64,000 bases of DNA from an uncultured Acetatifactor sp. (GTDB lineage: Bacteria; Bacillota; Clostridia; Lachnospirales; Lachnospiraceae): positions 1-64,000 of the forward strand of contig CANQJL010000005.1 in NCBI GenBank assembly GCA_947624245.1. Direction: 5' to 3'. Below the pieces are notes generated by a model. That model was not told the DNA's origin. It did not search any database and worked only from the letters and a program-made list of their open reading frames with translations. Numbering within the stretch: position 1 is the stretch's first letter; each line of letters opens with the position of its first letter. Below, one piece after another: positions 54,259 to 62,368 of the stretch. The translations under genes and the position numbers were made by a program.

Positions 54259-54942
54259 TTATGCTTCAACCTTAACGGTTTCTTTGATGGTCACTAATGC
54301 TTGCTTGGGGCCGGGTACCGCGCCCTTTACCAGAAGCAGGTTCTTGTCGGCATCTACTCTTACGACCTGCAGATTCTGAACAGTCACCTTTACGCAGCCC
54401 ATGTGACCGGGCATTCCCTTGCCCTTGAACACGCGGCTGGGCGAGGAACATGCACCGTTGGAACCCTGATGGCGGTGGAACTTGGAACCGTGCTTCATGG
54501 GTCCTCTGTGCTGGCCGAATCTCTTAATCGCACCCTGGAATCCCTTACCTTTGGAGATAGCGGAAACGTCCACCTTGTCTCCCTCCGCAAAGATGTCTGC
54601 CTTGATCTCTGCGCCCAGACTGTACTCGTCTGCATTTTCCAGCTTCAACTCTCTGATATATTTCTTGGTGCTCGTGCCGGCTTTCTTGAAATGACCCTGC
54701 GCCGCCTTGCCTGCGCCGTGTCTGTGGATCACTTCCTTCTTATTGCTCGCGTCTCTGTTGACGATCCTGTCCTTCTTCTCGACAAAGCCGACCTGTACGG
54801 CACTGTAGCCGTCATTCTCAGGCGTCTTGACCTGCGTTACCACACAGGGACCTGCCTGAAGGACCGTCACGGGGATCAGCGTGCCGTCCTCATTGAATAT
54901 CTGGGTCATTCCGACCTTCGTTGCCAAAATTGCTTTCTTCAT
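54259..54942 (-). CDS. rplC: 50S ribosomal protein L3
   Basis: 227 residues. [20 protein letters not shown] start and [19 protein letters not shown] plus MPGHMG core loop near the peptidyl-transferase centre. Separated from rpsJ by a 170-bp hairpin-rich gap. Confidence 0.98.
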   Translation of the reverse strand: MKKAILATKVGMTQIFNEDGTLIPVTVLQAGPCVVTQVKTPENDGYSAVQVGFVEKKDRIVNRDASNKKEVIHRHGAGKAAQGHFKKAGTSTKKYIRELKLENADEYSLGAEIKADIFAEGDKVDVSAISKGKGFQGAIKRFGQHRGPMKHGSKFHRHQGSNGACSSPSRVFKGKGMPGHMGCVKVTVQNLQVVRVDADKNLLLVKGAVPGPKQALVTIKETVKVEA

Positions 54943-55113
54943 TTTTCCTCTCTTTCTGCCTTGCGGCTGTCTACATAGCGGACCACCCGGTCATCGTTGC
55001 GTCTATGACCGCGGGAGCAGGCCCCCGGGAAGCGTCGTTTCGCTTCCGTTTCCCGCAGACGCGGGAAGGTGTTCTTACGTCTAAGTAGAGGTTCTTGCTT
55101 TCTTATGATTCAA
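54943..55113 (-). other. Three-hairpin gap between rpsJ and rplC
   Basis: TTCCCGC-AGAC-GCGGGAA (55050-55067), GGAAGCG-TCGTTT-CGCTTCC (55028-55047) and CGGTCAT/ATGACCG (54988-54994/55005-55011). Parts of the first two can also pair with each other (CGGGAA 55026-55031 with TTCCCG 55050-55055), giving alternative folds. No gene seen. Confidence 0.6.
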
Positions 55114-55434
55114 TCACTTGGTCTTCATCTTAATATCGATGTAAACACCTGCAGGCATCTCCAACCTCTGAAGCGCGTCTACCGTCTTCTGTGTAGGTGT
55201 GATGATGTCGATCAGTCTCTTGTGGGTCCTCTGCTCGAACTGTTCTCTGGAGTCCTTGTACTTGTGTACCGCTCTCAGAATGGTAACCACTTCTTTCTTG
55301 GTGGGAAGAGGCACGGGGCCGCTCACCTCAGAACCGGTCTTCTTCACAGTTTCGATGATCTTCTTGGCAGATGCATCCACAAGCTGATGCTCGTATGCCT
55401 TCAGTGTGATTCTCATTACTTGCTGATTTGCCAT
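55114..55434 (-). CDS. rpsJ: 30S ribosomal protein S10
   Basis: 106 residues; [20 protein letters not shown] after a six-residue lead, [20 protein letters not shown], and [19 protein letters not shown]. First gene of the superoperon, also the transcription factor NusE. SD GGAGG lies 12 bases from the ATG. Confidence 0.97.
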   Translation of the reverse strand: MANQQVMRITLKAYEHQLVDASAKKIIETVKKTGSEVSGPVPLPTKKEVVTILRAVHKYKDSREQFEQRTHKRLIDIITPTQKTVDALQRLEMPAGVYIDIKMKTK

Positions 55435-55698
55435 AAAAAAAGTCGCCTCCTTTTCGCACTTTAAATACTAAGTACGACAAGCGGTGACTGTACACTCTCC
55501 CGTGTGTGTCCTAAATCCTTACGCAACATTTTCGGAACAGGTCATTTACACGTCGTTTCTGCTCTCGGCAGACTCCATAATGGTACAGTGACTTGTCGTC
55601 AGTTTTCTAACTTGACATTCGCTCCACGGAAAACCTGACTGCCATTGCTGGCACCCAGCAACCTCACGCTTCACAGCTATCATGCCACAGCATTGATT
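55435..55698 (-). other. Long leader of the S10 operon
   Basis: About 255 nt between the predicted transcription start and rpsJ. It contains a perfect TTGCTGG-CAC-CCAGCAA hairpin (55645-55661), a repeated ACGAC/GTCGT-type pairing potential, and no open gene of note. Position and length fit an S10-leader autoregulatory RNA (L4-type); this is an inference that needs a covariance search. Confidence 0.5.
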
Positions 55699-55727
55699 AG
55701 TATACATGGAAAAAACTCTTTTGGCAA
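55699..55727 (-). promoter_or_regulatory. Promoter of the S10-spc superoperon
   Basis: Minus strand -35 TTGCCA (55727-55722), 17-bp spacer, -10 TATACT (55704-55699), preceded by A/T tracts like an UP element. The remaining 55728-55838 stretch holds the 14-bp palindrome CCGCACCGGTGCGG (55781-55794), just upstream of the divergent methyltransferase gene. Confidence 0.75.
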
Positions 55728-55838
55728 GAACTTTTTTTAAAAAATTGTATTTTTTTATTATTTGATTGAAAGATTTTTTACCGCACCGGTGCGGAATGTG
55801 GTAAAATATTTTCATACCGATGAAAGGAACCGATTCCC

Positions 55839-56744
55839 ATGTGGATTGCCGACAATTGGAAAGACTATGAGGTGTTGGACACCTCCGCCGGAGAAAAGCT
55901 GGAGCGATGGGGCGATTATATTCTGGTGCGACCCGATCCTCAGGTGATCTGGAACACTCCTCACGCGCACACAGGCTGGAAACACAAGAACGGACATTAT
56001 CACCGCAGTTCCAAGGGCGGCGGAGAATGGGAGTTCTTTGACCTGCCGGACGAGTGGACGATTTCCTATGAGACGGGCGGCCGAAACAGCGCTCCTTGGC
56101 ACAGCCGGCTTACCTTTCGCTTAAAGCCCTTCAGCTTTAAGCACACCGGCCTGTTCCCCGAACAGGCGGTAAATTGGGACTGGTTTTCGGATCTCATAAG
56201 AAGCGCCGCTCCCGCCGCCGACAGGCCCGTAAAGGTGCTCAATCTGTTCGCCTACACAGGCGGTGCAACGCTGGCCGCGGCAGCCGCAGGCGCCCATGTC
56301 ACCCATGTGGACGCCTCAAAGGGCATGGTGAGCTGGGCGAAGGAGAACGCACAGGCCTCCGGCCTGGGAGATGCGCCCATTCGCTGGCTGGTGGACGACT
56401 GTGTGAAATTCGTGGAGCGGGAGATCCGACGGGGAAACAAATATGACGGAATCATTATGGATCCGCCCTCCTACGGCAGAGGTCCCAAGGGAGAGATCTG
56501 GAAGATCGAAGAGGGCATCTGGCCCTTTATGGAGCTGACCGCACAGCTTCTCTCCAAAGATGCGCTGTTCTTCCTGATCAATTCTTACACCACGGGCCTG
56601 CAGCCCGCGGTCCTCTCCTATATGGTGAACCTTGCCGTCACGAAGCGCTTCGGCGGAAGCGCGGAGGCGGACGAGATCGGACTGCCCGTAAGCGAAAGCG
56701 GGCTCATACTGCCCTGCGGCGCCTCGGGACGCTGGCACAGATAG
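55839..56744 (+). CDS. Class I SAM-dependent methyltransferase (RlmI/RsmC-like, probably rRNA)
   Basis: 301 residues. N-terminal beta-rich part (about 1-110), then a Rossmann methyltransferase: motif I VLNLFAYTGGATLAAAAAG (about 132-150), acidic DAS after beta2, and IIMDPPSYGRGPKG (about 205-218). The DPPSYGRG form and FAYTGG motif I are those of the 23S rRNA cytosine methyltransferase group. No PUA domain is present, so target and position are unassigned. Confidence 0.85.
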   Translation: MWIADNWKDYEVLDTSAGEKLERWGDYILVRPDPQVIWNTPHAHTGWKHKNGHYHRSSKGGGEWEFFDLPDEWTISYETGGRNSAPWHSRLTFRLKPFSFKHTGLFPEQAVNWDWFSDLIRSAAPAADRPVKVLNLFAYTGGATLAAAAAGAHVTHVDASKGMVSWAKENAQASGLGDAPIRWLVDDCVKFVEREIRRGNKYDGIIMDPPSYGRGPKGEIWKIEEGIWPFMELTAQLLSKDALFFLINSYTTGLQPAVLSYMVNLAVTKRFGGSAEADEIGLPVSESGLILPCGASGRWHR

Positions 56745-56857
56745 GAACCGGCAGCACACATCTACATATAGAGATAAACATACACACAGATATCCATACA
56801 CTAATACACAGAAATATACTTACTACTTATACTAAAGAAAAAGGAACGTGGCCGCAC

Positions 56858-57556
56858 ATGGACACCGAAAAAGTCAACACTCTTTTGATTGAAGACGACA
56901 GGAATATTGCCGCCTTTATCACGACTTCCCTGAAATCGAACGGCTATCGGGTCTCCGATGCCGCATCCGGCGAGGAGGGACTGAGCCTTGCCGCCTCTCT
57001 CTGCCCCGATATTATCTTATTGGATCTGGATCTTCCCGACGTTGACGGCTTAACGATTCTGCAGAAGCTGCGCGCATGGTACAGAATGCCTATTATCGTC
57101 ATATCCGCCCGAACGGAGGAGAATGACAAAGTAACGGCACTGGACATGGGAGCGGACGACTATGTCATCAAGCCCTTTGGCACGGCCGAGCTGATGGCGC
57201 GTATGCGGACCTCCCTGCGCCACAGCTATACTTCTGTGCCGGACCGGATCTACAGGGCGCTGGATCTGGAGATCAATCTGGAAAAGCGAATCATTCTGCT
57301 GAAGGGCCAAAGAGTCCACCTCACGCAAATCGAATACCAGCTTCTGGCCCTTCTTGCGGAAAATTCCGGCAAGGTCCTCACCTATTGCAATATCATGCGC
57401 ACGATCTGGGGGCCGTACACGGACGACAACAATCAGATCCTGCGCGTGAATATGGCGAATATACGGCGCAAGATCGAGAAAAATCCCGCACAGCCCCAAT
57501 ATGTGTTTACCGAGATCGGCGTCGGCTATCGTATGCGTGAAAACGAGAACTGCTGA
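56858..57556 (+). CDS. Orphan OmpR/KdpE-like response regulator
   Basis: 232 residues. Receiver (1-120): acidic pair D13-D14, phosphoacceptor D56 in LLDLDLPDVDG, T/S at ISAR, Lys105 in IKPFG. C-terminal winged helix (about 135-230) with LTQIEYQLLALLAENSGKVL and VNMANIRRKIEKNP ending EIGVGYRM, the KdpE-like pattern. No histidine kinase or kdp gene is adjacent. It ends one base from the convergent anti-sigma gene. Upstream are AT-rich near-repeats of ATACACA. Confidence 0.88.
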   Translation: MDTEKVNTLLIEDDRNIAAFITTSLKSNGYRVSDAASGEEGLSLAASLCPDIILLDLDLPDVDGLTILQKLRAWYRMPIIVISARTEENDKVTALDMGADDYVIKPFGTAELMARMRTSLRHSYTSVPDRIYRALDLEINLEKRIILLKGQRVHLTQIEYQLLALLAENSGKVLTYCNIMRTIWGPYTDDNNQILRVNMANIRRKIEKNPAQPQYVFTEIGVGYRMRENENC

Positions 57557-57557
57557 G

Positions 57558-58517
57558 CTATCTCACCATAGAATAGATCATGTTCCAAATCTCCTCAGGC
57601 GTGCCGCGCCCGTTGAACCGAAGCAGCACGCTGTCTGAACCGTCCGGATACAGCACGGAAAACATACCTCTGGGAGTGTCCGTGTCGCCGGCGTCCTCAT
57701 GCGGAAGGACCCGGCTTTTCACAAGCTCCAATCCCACCGATCCCATGTCGCCCGTCATGTCATTTATATCAAAGACGGGATCCTGAAAGACCTCAAAATA
57801 CTCTGCGGGAACCGTTTCCGCAAAAGGGATTTCATACAGTCTCTCATCATAGGTCTCCGGCTTATCGATATCCACCGTATCAACGGCAGCTTCCTCCACC
57901 TGCGAGACGGTTATCCGAATACTGTCCATGCCCCTGCTCCAGCACACGGTCGCTTGCCGTTCCTGCTCATCGATCCTTGCCGATTCAAAGACGTAGCCTG
58001 ACGGCAGATTTTTCGGAATCCTCGCGCCAAGCGGCATCCAATTTCTGACTTCCTCCTCTGTCACTTCTCTGCCTTGGGCATCGATACCGCATCGTTCCTG
58101 CTGATCGCTCTGCACGGACAGGTCCTCTTTGCCCTCCGTGACAGCCTCACCTGCTTCCTCAGGCGCGGCATCCTCTGCCTCTCCCGTATCTGCTCCCGTC
58201 TCCTGCGCAGCCCCTGTCAGCCCTGCGCCGTCTGCCCGTTCCGTCGGCGCCGTCTGCAGCGCGATCTGATCTATGGCAGCGTTTTCGTCCTGCGTCGCCT
58301 CATACAGACTATCCTTGGAAACGCCCGCGAACCGCAGCGCATTCCACGACAGCGCTCCCACTGCCAACAGGCCCAGACAGGCCGCCCATAATCTTCCCCG
58401 CTTCCACAGAGGGATTACCTTCTTTTCGGGCTGCTCTTCACAGCGCGCCAGCAATTCCTCATCTACCGCGCTGAGCGCCTCCAGAATCCGCAGGGCCTCC
58501 TCCTTCTCTTTTCTCAT
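57558..58517 (-). CDS. Single-pass membrane anti-sigma-like protein
   Basis: 319 residues from ATG 58517, overlapping the sigma stop (ATGA). N-terminal cytoplasmic helix-rich part (1-40, EALRILEALSAVDEELLARC), TM at about 42-60, an acidic low-complexity stretch (about 75-135) and a C-terminal extracellular domain (about 150-319) with GYVFESARIDEQERQATVCW. No zinc-finger HxxxCxxC. The role as anti-sigma is inferred from coupling with the ECF gene. Confidence 0.75.
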   Translation of the reverse strand: MRKEKEEALRILEALSAVDEELLARCEEQPEKKVIPLWKRGRLWAACLGLLAVGALSWNALRFAGVSKDSLYEATQDENAAIDQIALQTAPTERADGAGLTGAAQETGADTGEAEDAAPEEAGEAVTEGKEDLSVQSDQQERCGIDAQGREVTEEEVRNWMPLGARIPKNLPSGYVFESARIDEQERQATVCWSRGMDSIRITVSQVEEAAVDTVDIDKPETYDERLYEIPFAETVPAEYFEVFQDPVFDINDMTGDMGSVGLELVKSRVLPHEDAGDTDTPRGMFSVLYPDGSDSVLLRFNGRGTPEEIWNMIYSMVR

Positions 58518-59074
58518 AGCACGATGCCCTCCTTTTCCAGAAAGGTCCTGAGCCGTCCGCGTGTGCGGAACAGCGAAGTCTTCACTGTGTTCAGCTTCAT
58601 TCCGTATCTCTCTGCGATTTCTCCGTACTCCTCCACATACCAATATCTGCGCAGGAACACGTTGCAGTCCCTGGCAGGAAGGGTGTGGAGGAACTCGTTG
58701 AGAAGCCTTTCCAATTCCGCCGCCTCCACCGCATCTTCCGTACTGTTTTTATCCGGCACACATTCCGCCAGCTCATCCAGCGCAAGCGTCAATTCTCCGC
58801 TTCCTCGTTTCATAGCACGTTTTCCTTTCCATCGGTCCAAAGATAAATTGCGGGTGATCGTCCCCAGAAACAGCGCAAGCCGGTTCGGGCGGCCGGGAGG
58901 CATGGCATTCCACGCCCTCAGCCAGGTATCGTTCACGCATTCGTCGGCGTCCTCATGGTCATAAAGAATATGAAAGGCAATGCTGTGGCAGTAGCCGCCA
59001 TAGCTTCGCTGCGATTCCGTGATCGCCTGTTCGTCGCGGGCCCAGTATAGGTCTATGATCTGTTTGTCCTGCAT
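58514..59074 (-). CDS. ECF-type RNA polymerase sigma factor
   Basis: 186 residues from ATG 59074 (SD AAAGGAG, 14 bases away); an in-frame extension of 52 residues upstream is not supported. Region 2: YGGYCHSIAFHILYDHEDADECVNDTWLRAW; region 4: LPARDCNVFLRRYWYVEEYGEIAERYGMKLNTVKTSLFR, both split by a charged linker. Second ECF/anti-sigma pair of the window, unrelated in sequence to the one at 27-28 kb. Confidence 0.88.
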   Translation of the reverse strand: MQDKQIIDLYWARDEQAITESQRSYGGYCHSIAFHILYDHEDADECVNDTWLRAWNAMPPGRPNRLALFLGTITRNLSLDRWKGKRAMKRGSGELTLALDELAECVPDKNSTEDAVEAAELERLLNEFLHTLPARDCNVFLRRYWYVEEYGEIAERYGMKLNTVKTSLFRTRGRLRTFLEKEGIVL

Positions 59075-59243
59075 AGGCTTTGTCGGTCTCCTTTCGGGTG
59101 TAATAGGGGCTGCTGTATCAATAGACGAATTTTTCAGGAAAAGGTTCTTTCGGTATTGCATCAAAAAGCCTGTAACCGCATCATACACGGAAACAGCTTC
59201 CCGCGATCTGCAGCCACAGGCATTTGTCAAAATTTAGAATCCG

Positions 59244-60788
59244 TCACATCATCGGGGCAAAAAATCTCATGATCCTGCCTAACATTCTGCGGCGGAGAGG
59301 AAGCTTCTTATAATCCTCCGGCCGCATTTCTATGCAGCTTTGCAGCGTCTCCTGCATATCCTGCTCTATCCGTGCTATCTGAGTATTCTTATACAGGACC
59401 ACTCCGCATTCAAAGTGATGGTAGAGGCTGCGGTAATCCAGATTCACCGTTCCCACTACCGCCTTGGCGTCATCTGCCACGAACACTTTGGCATGAACGA
59501 AGCCCTTCTCATACTCGCAGATGCGCACGCCCGCGTCCAGAAGCTGGTTATAGTAAGTCTTTGCCAGTGCAAAAGCGTACATTTTATCCGGTATATGCGG
59601 CATGATGATGATCACTTCCACCCCGCGCTTTGCCGCATAGGTCAGCGCCGTCAGCATCTGGTGATCCGGCACCAGATAAGGGGTCATAATGTGCACATAC
59701 GTGTGGGCTGTGTTGATGATATCCAGATAGACTCTCTCTCCCACGCGCTCCTTTCCCAGAGGACATACGCTGTAGGGAATCACATAGCCGTCCTTTTCCT
59801 GCCGTGCGTCCGCAGGCCGCTCATAGAGAGCATAATTCTCCTCCCCCTTTGAGGAGACGTTCCACATTTCCAAAAACATATAGGTAAAACGCTCCACGGC
59901 ATCTCCCGTCAGCCGGACTCCCGCATCCTTCCAGTGGCCGAATCTCATTTTTTCATTGATATACTCGTCCGCCAGATTGAGCCCGCCCGTAAACGCCACC
60001 TTACCGTCGACGACGATGATCTTCCGATGGTCCCTGTTGTTGAAATGAGGGGAAAAGATGGGCTTCACGGGGGAAAAGATCCTGCACCTGATGCCTTCCC
60101 GCTCCAGCTCCTGGACATAGTGGTTCGGCAGATACCACAGCGCGCAGGTGCCGTCAAATATGAATCGTACCTCCACGCCCTGGCGGGCCTTCTCCTTCAG
60201 CACCTCAAGAATCGTATCCCACATTCTTCCCGAGCTGACGATAAAGAACTCCAGAAAAATATATTTTTCCGCCTTCCTGAGCTCTTCCACCATATCCGGA
60301 AACTGCAGGTCGCCCAGCGGGTAATATTTTACCTGGGTGTTCTCATAGACAGGGCTGTTGTCACAATTCCACAGATAATGGGCCAGCTGTCCCATATGAG
60401 GACTCTCTCTGCGCAGTCCGTCCCACACCTTCCTGTCGGAATGCATATTTTCCCGCGTAAATTTCGACAGACCCGTCAGCTTGCCGTTCATCACCTTCAG
60501 GCCCGGCTGAGAGACAATCGTCACATAGAATATGGAACCGAAAACGGGAAAAATGGCGATGGGGAACATCCACGCCAGTTTCATGTCCGGATTGCCCGGA
60601 GTATTATAGATATATACCAGAGAAGCCGCACTGACGGCAAGAAATAATCCGTAGAACCAGAAGCTGTAGCCCCGCAAAAGGACATATCCTATGAAAAGCA
60701 ATGCCAGCTGAGCCAAAAATCCCACCAGGATCATTGCTGTCCTTCCGTAGATGACCGTCTTGAACTTTACCCGCTTCTGCTTTTCCAT
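59244..60788 (-). CDS. cls: Cardiolipin synthase
   Basis: 514 residues. Two N-terminal TMs (about 12-60), then two PLD domains with HKD motifs HRKIIVVD...GG (around 255) and HAKVFVADD (around 430). Condenses two phosphatidylglycerols into cardiolipin. It starts 4 bp after the MarR-type regulator, so the two are co-transcribed. Confidence 0.93.
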   Translation of the reverse strand: MEKQKRVKFKTVIYGRTAMILVGFLAQLALLFIGYVLLRGYSFWFYGLFLAVSAASLVYIYNTPGNPDMKLAWMFPIAIFPVFGSIFYVTIVSQPGLKVMNGKLTGLSKFTRENMHSDRKVWDGLRRESPHMGQLAHYLWNCDNSPVYENTQVKYYPLGDLQFPDMVEELRKAEKYIFLEFFIVSSGRMWDTILEVLKEKARQGVEVRFIFDGTCALWYLPNHYVQELEREGIRCRIFSPVKPIFSPHFNNRDHRKIIVVDGKVAFTGGLNLADEYINEKMRFGHWKDAGVRLTGDAVERFTYMFLEMWNVSSKGEENYALYERPADARQEKDGYVIPYSVCPLGKERVGERVYLDIINTAHTYVHIMTPYLVPDHQMLTALTYAAKRGVEVIIIMPHIPDKMYAFALAKTYYNQLLDAGVRICEYEKGFVHAKVFVADDAKAVVGTVNLDYRSLYHHFECGVVLYKNTQIARIEQDMQETLQSCIEMRPEDYKKLPLRRRMLGRIMRFFAPMM

Positions 60789-60792
60789 TTAC

Positions 60793-61248
60793 CTATACCG
60801 ATATTCCCGACGCCGTTTCCAAAAAGCTGTTAAGATTTACAAGGCACCGATACAGTATCTCCGTTTCGTCTTCCTTTAAATCCTTGACGATGGCGCGGAT
60901 CATTTTCTTATGAAAATCCCGATGATGATAAAATGCTTTTCTTCCTTTTTCGGTCAGCGTGACGTAGACGACGCGCTTGTCCTCGAGGCTTCTCTCCCGC
61001 TGTATATACCCCTTTTTCTCCAGTCCGTTCATATTTGTCGTAAGCGTGCCGACCGTGACCGACAGCCTGCCGGCAATCACGGACATATTGCGGGGTTCTT
61101 CCACGCCCACAGCCTCGATAATGTGCAGATCATTGTTGCTGATATCCTTATATGCCTCCGTAATGACCGCTTTTGCCTCCATGTCCATCACATGGTCGAA
61201 CAGATTGATCAGCAGTTCATTCAGAGAGCGCGTTGTACTCTGCTCCAT
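60793..61248 (-). CDS. MarR-family regulator, FabT-like
   Basis: 151 residues with a central winged helix (NMSVIAGRLSVTVGTLTTNM and LEDKRVVYVTLTEKGRK). Position next to fabH/acc genes and sequence pattern fit FabT, the acyl-ACP-dependent repressor of fatty-acid synthesis in Firmicutes. Here it lies downstream of fabH and upstream of cls, with its own promoter and dyad, suggesting autoregulation and coupling of fatty-acid supply to cardiolipin. Confidence 0.8.
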   Translation of the reverse strand: MEQSTTRSLNELLINLFDHVMDMEAKAVITEAYKDISNNDLHIIEAVGVEEPRNMSVIAGRLSVTVGTLTTNMNGLEKKGYIQRERSLEDKRVVYVTLTEKGRKAFYHHRDFHKKMIRAIVKDLKEDETEILYRCLVNLNSFLETASGISV

Positions 61249-61276
61249 TTTATCATTGATGCCTTTCTTTTCATTT

Positions 61277-61307
61277 TATAATTTACCAAATTTATACAAA
61301 AAGTCAA
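61277..61307 (-). promoter_or_regulatory. Promoter and overlapping dyad upstream of the FabT-like gene
   Basis: Minus strand -35 TTGACT (61307-61302), 16-bp spacer, -10 TAAATT (61285-61280). The AT-rich near-palindrome TATAATTTACCAAATTTATA (61277-61296) covers the -10, a plausible site for the MarR protein itself. Confidence 0.55.
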
Positions 61308-61325
61308 ATGCTTTTTGCCGCGGCC

Positions 61326-62294
61326 CTACTGCCATTCCATGACGCAGGAGCCGTAGGTAAGTCCCGCCCCGAAACCGGACAGCACCAGCTTCATTCCCGC
61401 CTGCAGCTTTCCCTGCCTGTTCAGCTCGTCCAGAAGCACGGGGATTGCCGCGGAGGACATATTGCCCACCCTGTCCAGATTGACGGGGAAGCGGGAAATA
61501 TCCGCGCCAAGACGCTTGGCAATGCCCTCTATGATCCTTCTGTTCGCCTGATGCAGCACAAAGAGATCCACCTCCTCCACGGCGATACCGGTCTTATGCA
61601 GCACCTCCGTGATGCTCTCCGGCACCTGCCGCACCGCGAACGCAAAGACCTCGCGGCCGTCCATCTGCACATAGGGGGCTTCCATCTCCAGGCTGACAAA
61701 GGGATTTTTCAGCGGCCGACTGTCACATTTGAGCACGTCGCCCCTGGAGCCGTCGGAATGCTGCACAAATCCCAGCAGACCGCCTCTGTCGCATTTCTCC
61801 ACCAGACATGCGCCCGCGCCGTCGCCAAAGAGGATACAGGTGCCTCTGTCGGTCCAGTCTACGATCTTGGACAGCACCTCGCCGCCCGCCACGAGAGCAT
61901 TCCGATATATGCCGGCCTCCACATAAGCGCAGGCCGTGTTCAGTGCAAAGAGAAAGCCCGCGCATGCCGCATTCAGGTCGAAGGCCACCGCCCGATCGGC
62001 GCCCAGCGCACTCTGCACCTGGCAGGCGGCGCAGGGGATTCCCCGCTCCGGACTGCAGGTGGCCACGAGCAAAAGCTCCACCTCCGACGCCTGACGGCCG
62101 GCGTTCTCCAGCGCCCTGCCGCACGCCTGGGCGGTCAGGGACACCAGTGTCTCTCCCGTGGAAATATGCCTGCTGCCGATTCCCGTCCTCTCTCTGATCC
62201 ACTCGTCCGAGGTGTCCACCCGGCTCTCCAGCTCCTTGTTGGTGACCTGCTTTTTCGGAAGCGCGCTTCCGGTTCCGATGATTCTTATCGCCAT
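61326..62294 (-). CDS. fabH: 3-oxoacyl-ACP synthase III
   Basis: 322 residues from ATG 62294 (SD AAGG); an extended start adds 18 residues. Catalytic Cys111 in NAACAGF, His in VLHQANRRI and Asn in the later triad region, plus GFGAGLTYGS at the C-terminus. Starts fatty-acid chains by condensing acetyl-CoA (or branched acyl-CoA) with malonyl-ACP. 74 bp after the fused carboxyltransferase gene. Confidence 0.94.
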   Translation of the reverse strand: MAIRIIGTGSALPKKQVTNKELESRVDTSDEWIRERTGIGSRHISTGETLVSLTAQACGRALENAGRQASEVELLLVATCSPERGIPCAACQVQSALGADRAVAFDLNAACAGFLFALNTACAYVEAGIYRNALVAGGEVLSKIVDWTDRGTCILFGDGAGACLVEKCDRGGLLGFVQHSDGSRGDVLKCDSRPLKNPFVSLEMEAPYVQMDGREVFAFAVRQVPESITEVLHKTGIAVEEVDLFVLHQANRRIIEGIAKRLGADISRFPVNLDRVGNMSSAAIPVLLDELNRQGKLQAGMKLVLSGFGAGLTYGSCVMEWQ

Positions 62295-62368
62295 ACCAAA
62301 CCTTACCTTCCCGCCATGCCGCCTGCGCGGCAGAACCTTGACCTGCACGGAACAAATTCCGCGGCATA

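Noticed and set aside
55781-55794. CCGCACCGGTGCGG palindrome as a terminator
   Set aside because: No T-run follows it on the minus strand and it lies outside any transcript end; more likely a regulatory dyad or chance.
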